A stretch of 64,000 nt of DNA, taken from Phalacrocorax aristotelis (taxonomy: Eukaryota > Chordata > Aves > Suliformes > Phalacrocoracidae). This document shows, one piece after another, positions 50,751-62,926 of this stretch (within the stretch, counting starts at the first letter, position 1; the number at the start of each line of letters is the position of its first letter). Where the stretch lies: positions 49,130,621 to 49,194,620 of the forward strand of contig NC_134280.1 in assembly GCF_949628215.1 (NCBI RefSeq). Direction: 5' to 3'. A model generated the notes under the pieces. It was not told where the DNA came from. It worked only from the letters and a program-made list of their open reading frames with translations, and ran no database searches. The position numbers and the translations under genes were made by a program.

Positions 50751-53324
50751 AGTTTCAATACCTGACCTGCAGTTTACTTGGCATTTTTCACAGGACTAAA
50801 CTAAACTGACAACTTACTTAGTCTGTGCCCCACCGCCCTCAATGCAATTCCTCTGGAAAGGTACCTAAAACCAGAACCACCACCACTATTCACCATCACT
50901 ACATCACTAAGTGTTCATGGAGAGCAAAGCCAATTCTCTGTGCGAGCTCTTAAGACTCCCACTTTGTCTTCTGGGCTTCTCTGAACACATCTCTTCTGAG
51001 CAAGTTGTTGTAATTAATTTAGCTTTCACCAGTTTGCAAGGAAAAACTGAAAGTAGGATGTACCTAACAGAACACAGACTGAACGACCCGAGCTCTGGAA
51101 GCCTACATGACACATTTTTAAAACGTATATTTATATGCAGCATGGCAAAAGATGCAGTGATAGGTTGTATGAATTGACGATGAGCCTGTAGAGTGGGAAG
51201 TTCACTCTATCCTGTAGGAATGAGCACTACGTTAACGCTAAGGACTCCTGCTGCAGTGACAGCTCTCCCTCAATGAACCAAACCTGTGCTTTGTTTAAAG
51301 CACACTTGGGCAGAGCAAAGGTGGCATCATAACTTGTAATAGTAAATGCTTTTAAATGACAACAGAAGTTTCATCCTTGTGAGGAACGAACATTCTTAAC
51401 CTTAGCTAAGTACATGAAACAAGAAAAAGCAGCAGCTTTCTCCAGGGCTCACAGAACATATGGCTAAGATGTAGCATGAAATAAAGTGGGAAAAGACAGG
51501 TCAACACTCTCTTCTGAAAATGCATTCACTCACAGCTTGCAGACGTTCCTCACTCGCATTTTCCTGTCACAGAACAGCTCCCTCCCTCCCCTAGACTGTG
51601 CAGTGGCAAAGGGCCACATCTCCCCCACACATCTACTTTTCCACTTTTCCCGCTCTTGCTTCTCCATCAACCAAACCAAACAGTGGTTTTACCCACAGGC
51701 CATTTACCACCAGAGGTGGAAGACCACCCCGGGTAAGGGTGACACTGAATCACCAAGCTCACAGGGCCCAGCAGAAAAGCCCAGAGCTTCTTATGTCACT
51801 GAGACACAGAGTTGAACAGGCAGTATCCCTTTCAGATTCACCAAAAACTGCCAAATGAGCTGGTGTGAGGACACCAGAGCATTTTCCGCAATTAAAGAGA
51901 GAACAGACTACCTTCAGAATTACCAATACAAGCAATAACCTCTCCTTTTCGTGCTGTACAATAGCTATTGTACTCTCATTTCAGCAGAGCACCCCTGATT
52001 CAGCAAACGAAGGCCACTTAACAACTGCCTGCACTTCTGCTTGAAGGGCAAAGGAAGGGCTTTTCACCAACAGTGGTGAGATGGGACTGGCGCAGTGCTA
52101 CCAGTGAACAAATGTGAGATGGAGCAATGAATGACAGAATGAAAATACCTTAACAAGCAGCAGCAACATTTGGAAGTTTTAAGAGATACTGGGGTGGAGG
52201 GAGAAAGAAAAAGGGGGAGTCTCATGGTCTTCACTATTTTGGTCAAAGAGATTCCCCCTTCCATCTCGCTGAACTCCCTCTGACAGCTTCACATGCTTAC
52301 ACACTTACAGATGTAGAATTTTCTGCCTGACATTCCAGCAGATTCTTCCAGCAATGGATTTTAATGAAAAGAAACACGCAAGCTGCGTAGCGATGAAACA
52401 AAGTCGTGCAGAGAGCTGAGGGCTGAAGGGGGCAGGCACGGCACCTGCAGCTGAGCTCTGGATGGGGCTTGTACTGCCTGTGCCCACCCCAGCCTCTGGG
52501 CAGGTTATGCTTTTTCTTTGGGCCATGTACAAGGGGGATATATGCAGCACGTAAATCTTTTCCACACCAGTAAAGCATATACATCTTCCCTCAAGCCTCC
52601 TCTCCCTCTTCCTATAAAAGGCTTAGCGATGTAGCACCAACACTTCTCAACACTTTGAAACTTAGCTTGTGGACCTACCTGCAAAAAACTCATCTCATCT
52701 GATGAGATGTCCTGAAAGCAAAAAAACTGTCAGCAGGCAGCTTACACAGTTCTGGAGAATATGACAGCCCGCTTGCACAGTCAAAGGAATTGTAGAAATG
52801 ACACTTTGAAGTCTCACCATGGGAAATATCTTTAAAATATATTAAAGAACAAAAAAGCCAAGAACATTTTCCAAGCTAATTAAGGTACTTAACATTGTTC
52901 TTAAGCAGGACAAATACTTTGAAGTTGCACATAAACTGCTCTGCAAAAGGAACTGCCAGAAAGAGCAGTATATATAAAGCCCTGAAGAACAAGGTGCCTC
53001 AAGTTGTATTACCCTTTTTCTATACATTCATGTTTATAAAATTACATTAATTATACCCAGGTTTGAAATGGAAACAAACAAGTCAGTAAGCAGACAGATT
53101 TAAGTACATGGTAAACTGCGAGACGCGCTGTTTCAAAGCAGTAAAAACCACACAACTGTTACCTCCTTCTACCCTCCCGAGGAAGGTGTCCTCCCAACCA
53201 GATCTGTTCTCTGGACATTTCACGCAATACTTGGCAAGTAAAACGTGTTTCCACTTCCTGAAATCATTTTCACGCAGCTTGAAAGTGCCTAAGAAAACAG
53301 ATGCTGTCAAGCACTTGCTGAGGC

Positions 53325-53540
53325 TGCAGCAGAGCTGCCTTTCACCCACAGCAGGCACACACCAGGCACAGTCTCCCCCTGCAGATGGGCCTGGCTGCTC
53401 CCTGGGCCAGGCTGGGGACAAGGGCCTGGACCCTGCTCCCCTGGGCATCTCCATGCTGGCCACTGGGAGCCAGATCTTGCCCAAGGGACAGGCCAAAAAT
53501 GGGAAGGGGGAAACCCCCAAGCTTTTCCCACCAGGCTCAC
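53325..53540. other. GC-rich island with long open frames on both strands
   Basis: The GC content rises sharply compared with both sides, with CCTGG/CCAGG-rich text. A 199-codon minus frame (53682-53083) and a 150-codon plus frame (53108-53560) pass through it. Neither peptide has a domain that I recognise. It may be an unclassified repeat insertion or a GC-rich regulatory patch. Confidence 0.4.
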
Positions 53541-54922
53541 AAGATACACTTTCAGTCTGAAACACTAAATGTAAACTAAACATAGGCCAGAAGAAGGGTT
53601 TAGAAATTGAGATCCAGCAAAACCAGAAATAGGTAATAAATTCAGCTGGACTGAGGATGGATTCATGTGAGTTACCAGTCACTGACTGTTAGAACCAACC
53701 TCAGTCACTTCCATCCATGGAGAGAGAAACCAGCACCAAGAAAAAGATCAAAGAGAATCCTTATTTGATTGTTGTTTTGAGTTCCAGAGATCAAAAAAGC
53801 CCAAACAGTGTAATAAAATAAAATAAAAAAATGAAGCCATAACATCTGCATCCCTCCTGCACTCTCTGAAATGAAGCACACGAGACTTGGGCGGTGGGGG
53901 GGGAACCTGCAACAGATAAAACACAAAGGACAGGAGATCAGGGCAAGCTGAACCACACACAAAAGGTTAACGGAAAGGTTGATGTTTAAAGATGAAGCCA
54001 TCGAGCAGTAGTTTAAGAAATTCCTAATGACAGAAAGGGCCTGAATTCAGCTTGATCTAACCATTGGAAAAGTAACAAGCCAGAAGACAAGCTCAGCACT
54101 ACATGATCCTACCTCAGCACAAGTGGAATCTTCTTGCAAGAGAGTTATTTAGCAAGACTTATCCAACAACGAGATATTAATTAAAAAATGCAGACTGGAT
54201 GGAGTGTTCATTAAATGCAGGGCACACATTCACAGGAAGAGTGGAAGCAGCCCAGTGTAGGGCAGAGCTCTTTAATCTCAACATCAGTCTTCAACCACAA
54301 CAGCTGAGACTAATCTACTCCCCTATTTGGGAAGTCAAAGAACTAGACAGTTTGTTCTGCATGCAAAACAGAAAGCAAAAGTAAAGGTTAGAGTCATTCT
54401 GTACCTGCCATAAGTGACCTGCACTATAGGCTTGTAGAAACCCAAAAATCAGGTAGGGAATGTAACACCTCATGAGTTTTACTTGGCTTTAGAGCAGAGG
54501 TTAAGTTAGAACAGGAAAACTTCTTGTAAGAACAGCAGGTACAATAATCACCCAAGAATGGTAAGGAAATCCTCACTACCTGAGGCCTTGAAACACTGAA
54601 CAAAGCACAACAGAGTGGTGGTACACAAGGCAAACTGAATTGTCAAGCAACGGAGATCCTCTTTGAAGCCTCTAAGAAGGAGGGTAATGAAAAGAAAGTC
54701 TGTGTGATATCTGCTCAACTCAGCATTCTTGCAAGCAGGGAGAAGTTATGCTTGCATTAAGTTTTCTTTGGTGCTTCATTATTTACCTCCTTTAAAAAAA
54801 CCCCATTGATTTTACATAAAGAGGGTGATCTTCTCAAATATGCCTAAGATCATAGAACCTAATAAAAGTTGACCTTATTTGTGCATCTAAACAGACATTT
54901 TGGGAAAAAAATCCACCATCAT
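53541..54922. other. Intronic stretch, nothing recognised
   Basis: No exon or repeat family was recognised on either strand. Confidence 0.5.
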
Positions 54923-55196
54923 AGCTGACAAGAGGAAATGGCCTCAAGTTGTATATACCAGGGGAGGTTTAGACTGGATAGTTGAAAAAATTTCTTCACC
55001 AAAAGGGCTGTCAAGCATTGGAACAGGCTGCCCAGGGAAATGGTTGAGTCACCAGCCCTGGAGGTATTTAAAAGATGTGTAGACATGGTGCTTAGGGACA
55101 TGGTTTAGAGGTGGACATGGCAGTGTTAGGTTAATGGTTGGACTTGATGATCTTAAGGGTCTTTTCCAACCTAAATGATTTTATGATTTATGATTT
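54923..55196 (+). mobile_element. CR1 LINE 3' fragment
   Basis: The fragment reads GACAAGAGGAAATGGCCTCA, then TTGGAACAGGCTGCCCAGGG, TTGGACTTGATGATCTTAAG and a decayed terminal repeat ATGATTTTATGATTTATGAT. It is the same subtype as 6010-6580 and is truncated to about 275 bp. Confidence 0.93.
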
Positions 55197-55632
55197 TCGG
55201 CTTTCTTGTGAAGATATAGCCATAGCACACACGAGAGAGACATACCCTTCTCAATGTGAAAAGGGCAGAGGTGCTCAGCACCCTCTCCATTTCCCTGGTG
55301 CTCTCAATACGTAGTAAAACTAGAAAGGAAAAAGGTACGGAAAATAAGAGAGAGAAAAAGGAAAAAGCTAAAGAAGCCTTTTCTCAATACCAGGAAAAGA
55401 AACAGCGTATGTTGCAATTGCAATTCCAGAGGCAACTGCCATAAGAGTAATACAACACTTTTGGAGAGGCAGTCCTTTAGCCCCTGGAAAGCAGGAATTG
55501 AAAAAGTCTGATTATCTTTTCCCCTTTCCTCTGTCTTTTCAGTCAGGTCCCATAGCTGAAAAGCTTGGGGAAGAGCACTGCAGAGAACTCCACCCCATTG
55601 CAAATGGCGAAGACCTGTGGTTGAAAAGCATC

Positions 55633-55651
55633 AAAAAAAAAAAAAAAAAAA
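55633..55651. repeat. A19 homopolymer
   Basis: Nineteen consecutive A after GAAAAGCATC. It may be plain slippage or the tail of an old retroposed sequence; no source gene is recognised. Confidence 0.85.
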
Positions 55652-56822
55652 GGTTTTTGTTCGAAGCACCATTCACAGATCTCACGCAGTAAGGAATGCT
55701 TCGAGACAACTGCTGGGGGCAGCCTGCCCTCAACACAGCTGCAAAATCTTCCTCTCCCTCCTCCCCTTTAATATGAGTAGACAACTTTAGTACAGTTAAT
55801 GCCCAGCACACCAACTGCTGCAACACTGCATTTGCTGCCATGTGCTGCATGTGGCAGGGGGCTGACCAAATGGTTGCTCCCAGCTTACACTCCAGCAGTG
55901 GACTATTAACCCTGTTCCTGTGGAAACTTCCTCCTCTAGCAGATGTTTAATGCAGTAACTTCTTTCAAGACACCCCCCCACTCCACCCTTTCACTGCAAG
56001 GGCTTGGTTCCGGTGACTGACAGGAATGCGGTGCGGCCAACGCGCACACCTCATGCACACCTCATGTCGAAAGCATCAGGAGACCACTCCCACCTAGCAA
56101 ACCACAGGCAGGGAACTGCTAGCAGCTTCAGAGAAATTCGTGACATATGCTATAAATCATGGCCATAAAATATAAGCTGTACAAATCATGTGGTAAAATA
56201 GGAGGAAAGGAAATTCCTGCTCTAACAGCTTTAGCACAAACGGAGCAGAAATTGACTCTTTTCTCACCTGATTGTGACTTGCAGACACCATTAAGCTTGT
56301 AATATTAAACCTCTGCTGAAATTATGATCAAGAAACACACATTTGCTATGAATGCTGCAATGAAAACTGGCAGCGTTCTCATATAGAGGAGAGATGTGGT
56401 CTATCTCGGAGAGCTAGACTGAACAGAGAGGGATGCGTACTCAGTCATCTCAGGGAGATGTATGATTTCTCCCGCAAGTGGGTTTGGATTTTTTTTTTTT
56501 TTTTACTATGTTTGTGTGTTTTAAGGCTAGACCACTCCCTGCCCCTCCAGGATGAGACTAAAATATGAGAACAATGATTGAGTAGGAAAGATTTACCTGA
56601 ATAGGGCAACAAAACTTTTATTTTATTTTAACTGTAGGTAGTGGACTGAAGTCTGAATATGGCTTAATGTGTAGTAGTTCTTGTTTGATACTTCCAGAAA
56701 AGACAAAACCAAACATGTCAAGAAAGAGCATGATACAAAAACTGAGGAGAGAAAAAGAAACCAGAATGTAAAAAACAAACAAGTGAGGAAAGGCCCCTGA
56801 TGGCTTACAGGCCAGAAGGCAA

Positions 56823-56862
56823 CTAAAAAAACAAACAGACAAACAACAACAAAAAAACCCCG
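56823..56862. repeat. A/C-rich low complexity
   Basis: AAAC, AGAC and CAACAAC units ending in an A run and CCCCG. Confidence 0.75.
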
Positions 56863-59800
56863 GGGGAATCACAAATTTTACTTAATTTCTTTGCAAACAA
56901 AATCTTAATAAACTGCTACAAGAGTTTTTCCAACAAGAGAAAGTAGAGAATACAGTGAGGGTGAAATGATGAATGAAAGAGCACACGAACAGGTTCAATA
57001 TGCTTTCTCTACTCTGTATTTACACTAGGCTTTCTCGATAGGCTGACCACATTACCGATGCACAGATAAGAAAGGCACAGACCAAAAGCATTCCCATACC
57101 TTCCTGGCAAATTCATCATTCTAAGGTTAACTCATTTCACAGTGTTTTTCCATGTTGCTTGGTTTCCACCTCAGACAGCCTGTATAGCTTGCAAAGCCAT
57201 CGCGCTGCGATCTCTCTCCTATATGCAAGCTCACAATACCACTTCTGCACATTTCCTCAGGCACCTCCTGCCAGCGCTCCTTTGACTATGGAGTCTTGAA
57301 TTACACCCAGCTTGGCCAGGAAGGTACTCTCTGGATATTTTCTTGCAATTATCAGTCATGACTAGAATCTCATCTCATATGGCTGCCAACTAATCATCAA
57401 CTCTCTAGGATTTATATATCAAGAAGTGGTGGAAAAGGCAGTCTGGAAAACATGGGAGAGAGCAGCAGTGGCTTCTGCAAACAGTGATTCAATCACACTT
57501 GTGCTGCAAGCTCAATGGAAAGAGCAAGAATTTGGGCTCGGGAATGTAAACCTTGGCAGCTGATTCATCACAAAACCGATCATGTGTGAGTAAGAGCAGA
57601 AGGTTACCACCATCTCAGTCTTAATTTTATGAACTGGCTCCCACACAACAGTAAGTGACAAGTCTATGACCAAGTGTTCCTTTCATAAAACAAAATTTAA
57701 AAACAAAAAAGTAAGAGCACAGCTTAAGCCCCTACCTGTGACCTCCACCCTGTATCTGAAGCCAGGCTCTGCTCACTGCCACCATGTCTCATTTTTATCG
57801 CAACAGCTGCTTCAGTCCTCTCATACCTGCTGTAGCCACCCTGCTGTCTGAGCCCATGTCTGAAGAACTTCTCTATCTAACCAATCACCAACATACCTGT
57901 TCCAATCTGGTCAGACAAATTTGGCTTTAATATCAAGCAAAAACAACAGAAAAAATTCAGCCTGGAATTTGTTAGCTTTTGAATAGAACATATGGTCTTC
58001 TCATCCACCTTTTCGGGGCTGATCACAGTCATCCAGTTATTAAACAACGATATAGCTTCCCCCACAGCATTGCTTTTCTTAAGTCACATGCTTATTGTTT
58101 TCTGCTTCTAGAGTATGAAAAAAGAAAATTAAATTTGACAGCAAGTTAGTCACCATAAGGACACTCTCCTTCCCACACAATATTCCTACAGCTATGGGTT
58201 CTTACAAGCATCTTGCAGAGCTTCCATTTAATTGCACTTAATGATCCCTTTTCGCTCAAGTCAAGTCCAAACCACCTCCTTGCAAACCAGTCAAAGGCTA
58301 AAGCCACCATGGACTTAAAAGCTAACTGACACAATGGTTCAAGTTTTAGTTCAGAAAAACTTTCTTGAAGAAAACTCAGCTCTAGAACTTGCTCTGTAGA
58401 AGGACAGTCCTAAGCGTTCTCCTGTAGAGGGTAAATCATGAGCACCATTTGCCATGGAAAAACCTGTCTTAAAAAGTCTAAAAGTGTTTTCCTGGACAGC
58501 CACCACTAAAACAAGGTTGATGTTTGCTAGCTATTCAGCGTGTAGGAGGCAAAGGGAAATGACAATCTAAGAACAAACAATTGAACAAATGGAACAAGCT
58601 GGTTTTCAATTCCCACAGGTTCTAGTGCAGTGTAATACATTTCCTAACCTCTTAATAAAAACATCAAGTCCACAAAATTACTTCCACTTAAGAACTAGTT
58701 GGTAACCACTGAATTTACTGTGGTGCAATAACGCTATTCAAATAAACAAAGCCTTGAAAGCTTCTGCTTTGAAGCCTCAGAGAGAGAATGTAATTTGGCA
58801 CCTTCGCCCAGACCCCACGGTGACTGGTTGGTACACCTCAGGTGACAGATAATATTCAGAAGTTACTCATGGTATTTATTTTCTTCAAATGACTTTATAA
58901 TCTTTCATAAAACTTTCAGAAGTTAGAAGTTTGGTATTCTTCATCTGTAGAATAGAGATCAGGCATATGACCGACATTAACCCAAAATGCCCAAGGTCAG
59001 TTACCACACCAATAGCAGGAAGCATCAGGTGGCTCTAGCTGCTGTCACCTCTGTGCTCAGGACACGTGAATGCACACACTCATTGTCCCAACCTAGAGCC
59101 ATGTTAGGGGAAACACTACTTAGCTAATAGGGCATAGGTACAAACTTTTGCACCCAATGCTTCCCACTCACCAGGTTGCTACCTCCCTTAACTGCTAACA
59201 CCTACATTGTCATCTGAACTGAATTTGAACAGAGGTACTAAAAGCACTTTATGGCACTGAACCCTCTGCACTCCTCCCCCGCTTGTTCTCCAGGTTTTAC
59301 TGTTTGCATAGGCTCTATATTACAAACAAACAGAAAATTAATTATTCAGCCTCTAATTCCCATTGCATGTTGATGTTTATGTATTTGAAAACCATATAAT
59401 TGCTTTATGTTTTTAACATCCCTCATAAATATGGATTTTTAACACAATCCTGTATAGCAAATTAGCACAGAATATCTGGTAATGTGAGATGGGAGCATGC
59501 ATTAGTTCAGCAAGCTCAGGGAATGGCACACAAACTAAAGACTGGCACGCTGTCTCTCACCCCTTCACAATTTTCAGCAGGCAGAAGAAAATGTGCTGCA
59601 GTGCCCAGCTTTCCAAGGAAGCTTGATCAGACTCTGGGACACAAGTTTTAATGCAAGAGCAGCAAAGAAGGGAAAGCTAGAATTCAACAGCCTCATCCTT
59701 CACAGATTTACAGGTACTGAAATGCTTGGCTGAGGATGAATCTCGGCTTAATCTAAAGCCTGGCAAGAAACTTTCTTTTTTGTGGAAATCCACTTGCTTA

Positions 59801-62640
59801 TCAAGTTTCACTTGTTAATTTTAGATCAGGTAGTATGAAATACCTTTCTCTGGAACCCTGGCTGGCAACTTGCTCGGGTTTTAAAAATCACCCTGGAGCA
59901 ACTTATGCTCCACAGTGAATAGAGCACACTGGTAAAGCGACTTAAGTGTGACCTGCAATAAAGAAGCAAATGCCATTTGCTTCAGCTGAAGAAATTTAAC
60001 TCTACCTCTCTCTCTCAGTTAAGCAACCTGGCTGGGACCAGCATTCAGAAGGAGTGGGCATTAAGACATAGTGGGGACAGGTAGACACACTTTGGTGTTA
60101 ATACCACCACAGTTGTGAGGTATCCCCCCAACTTCACTTTTCCATACCTTTATTTCTCTTACAAGCTAATACAAAAGTCATATTTTCTGTAAGGCAGAGT
60201 ATAATTGTAGATACGTCAGCACAGTGAAACCACTTGGACAAAAAACAGATTTACTCTAAGCAAGGATTCCTCACAATAACAGGCACAAACTGCAAACTGC
60301 CCAGACCTACTGAGGTCCTGCACACGTGGGTCACCTACATTTCTGAAGGCAATTCTGCGTTTCTAGCTGCTCTCCTTTCTACAAGTCAAGTGCATTGCAC
60401 CAGCACAGTTTCTAGCTAGAGAGACATCTGGCTGACCTGGAGTTGCTGCATTTATTCTTGTTGAGCAGATGTCAGCTAAACTTTTCAACAGACCTTGGTA
60501 ACCCTGCTCCAGGGGACTGTCTACCCTGAAAACATGCTGCTTTAGGTCAATTACATAATTGATTATATATTAAACTGCTACAACATCTGAATAGAGACAC
60601 TTTACCTGGACACGTTGGTTTTGCTTGTGGCTTCACCTTTGAGTAAGATCACACAGACAAGCTTTGACAGAGCTCACGTCACAAATTATTCCCAGATATA
60701 ACCAAAGTTGTGAAAAGGTACAGATTTTAACCACGTGCAAAACTAGTTTCAGCTGGGGACAGAGTTGAAGCCTGACATTTTAGGAGCCACATTTTCCAAC
60801 TTTACTGCTGGCAGCTGCAGGCAGAAAACAAAACAAAACAGAAAAGCTTCCCCAAAGTCTGACACACAGGATGCTGGGGTCTGTTTCTCCTGCTCACACA
60901 GGTCTGATCTGCAGGACTGGTCTTCTACTCAATTCCACTGCTGCACAAATAGAACAGCCCAACTCCTAAAGAGCAAGACAGAAAAACTCTTGTGCTCTCT
61001 GCCCAAGTCCCTATGCAAACTGCTGAACATAGCGAGCTTCCTCAATAGTTCACCTTGGGAAATAATTTTTAACTAGTGGTTACAGATATGACAATGCCAG
61101 ACCAAGATTTGCGAAGACAATAAAGCATAAATTAACCTCAGACTTTTTGCTGCCCTGGTTAATGCAGGCAGGTCTCACAGCTAGATCTGGGCTGAAGCAT
61201 TATCACTTAGCTAAGATTAATGTTAATAATCAGGCTAAAGAACGAGGTTTGCCATTTGACCGAAACTGCAGGGCTGATGGGCCAGACCTGGTGGGACAGC
61301 CATGCAGACCACTCCCTGCTAGGCTTGGAAGCAGAATTATAGGTTGGGGCAGGCTGGTCTGATGGATGAGGGTTAGGACTAGAAACAGAAGAGACAGCCA
61401 AGCTAAGTCCTGCTCTGCTAGCGAGAGCTTCTCTTCAGTACTTAACCCAGGAAACATTTGCTGTGGCTCTTCCTGAAACGCATGTGCTATGAGAACTACC
61501 AGCTTCCAACAAAAACCAGGTTGTCCCAGTACTGAAAGTGTACTAACAAAAATTAAAGAGTCATTTTACATACAAACGTTATAATCATTTTCTGAAATAA
61601 CTGTAGAAAAAGCATTTGATCACCTTAGCTGGAATAGATTTTGGTTTACAGCCAGTCAGGATTAACATCTGTGCCTTTTATTTGGATTTCCTCCATTGAC
61701 AGCAAAAAGACTGGGGGCTGGTCCAGAAACAGCAGCCTTCTGCACAATTAAATGACACTGACATCTATGAAAAGTTAATGCAATTCAGCAGCCAGGACAT
61801 GGCGTGACATGCCAATACATATGCTATATTTCAAACACCTATGTGCTGTTAAAAACTCATGGAAAATGTATTTGAAAGGAATTGATTTTTTTACTAATGA
61901 AAGCTCAAGAGAGAATTTAATTAGCCTCAAGAACAATGAGGAAAAAGAATGTCCTTTATTTTAAACTTGTCTTCTCTAGCATGACATTTTATCACCTGTT
62001 TTTGAAGTTTTGAAGCACAAGCAGAGAAACTAGATATTCATTCCTTTTTTCTGGAACTGTTAAGTAGGCGTAAATGCCACAAAGTGAAAGTAAAAATATC
62101 TGGACACAATTGTTAAGAGTTCATATTTCATCTCTGCACAGATGAGGAAAAAAAGCCAGGCAGTCTCAATTCCCAGATGCCTTCATCAGCCACTAGCTGA
62201 AAGCAAAGTAGCTGATATATGGTTACTACCTACACCTACTGTTTTTGTAACTAGCTTGAAAACTGCAATTTCAGCCCCAGCAACCAAGAAAAAAAAATAA
62301 TCATGGGATTACAACAAAAGTCCAATAAGGCAGTCCCATAAGAACAACAGTTCCATCATGGGAGTAAGCTGTGCCTTGAGGGAAGGCTACCATGAGCATC
62401 CAGAAGTACATCTGTCTAAAGAACAGGCATAAAATGAGCTGGGGAGACAAAGTCAGTTCCCCGTCCTTACTATCTTCAAGGAATTACTTTCAGGGCAAGG
62501 TGATTGTTGCCAGATCCTCTTTTTCTTCCCTTTTCCGCCCTGCTAGAGCTGTTGACAAACATGGTGAGCCCCCTGTGATACAACACCTTGTCTAAGATTT
62601 GCCTTAGGTCATAAAACTGATTTTTATACTAGTCAAGTCA

Positions 62641-62926
62641 TCATATAATGATAGTGTTTTGGGTTGGAAGGGCCCTTCAGAGGTCATCTAGTCCAACCTC
62701 CCTGCACTGAGCAGGGACATCTTCAACTAGATCAGGTTGCTCAGAGCTCTGTCCAACATGACCTTGAATGTTTCTACGGATGAGTCATCTACCGCCTCTC
62801 TGGGCAACCTCTTCCAGTGTTTTACCACTGCCACTGTAAAAACTTTTTTCCTTATATCCAGTCTAGATCTACCCTCCTTTAGTTTAAAACCATTACCCCT
62901 TGTCCTGTCACAACAGGCCTTGCTAA
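62641..62926 (-). mobile_element. CR1 LINE 3' fragment, minus strand
   Basis: In plus orientation: GTTTTGGGTTGGAAGGGCCC, CATCTAGTCCAACCTCCCTG, CACTGAGCAGGGACATCTTC, then GGTTGCTCAGAGCTCTGTCC and the AAAACTTTTTTCCTTATATC block, ending with CCTTGTCCTGTCACAACAGG. This mirrors the 3' part of the plus-strand copy at 48390-49145. The terminal repeat is decayed. Confidence 0.93.

Larger units (their letters stand above)
49146..53324. other. Intronic stretch, no gene; possible conserved block at 50230-50560
   Basis: No exon was recognised. The 50230-50560 part contains TTTAATTACTTTTTTAATAC, AAGTAATCAATCATCATTG and other homeobox-like sites without repeat text, and could be a conserved element (inference). 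Confidence 0.45.
55197..62640. other. Intronic stretch, nothing recognised apart from simple tracts
   Basis: It includes an A19 tract (55633-55651), a T-run at 56491-56505, and A/C-rich low complexity at 56823-56862. The segment at 61860-62120 is AT-rich with TTTAATTAGCC-type homeobox cores. No exon was found. Confidence 0.5.

Noticed and set aside
53083-53682. 199-codon open frame on the minus strand as a gene
   Set aside because: No domain, no splice or promoter support, and its length comes from the GC-rich patch, which is also open on the other strand.
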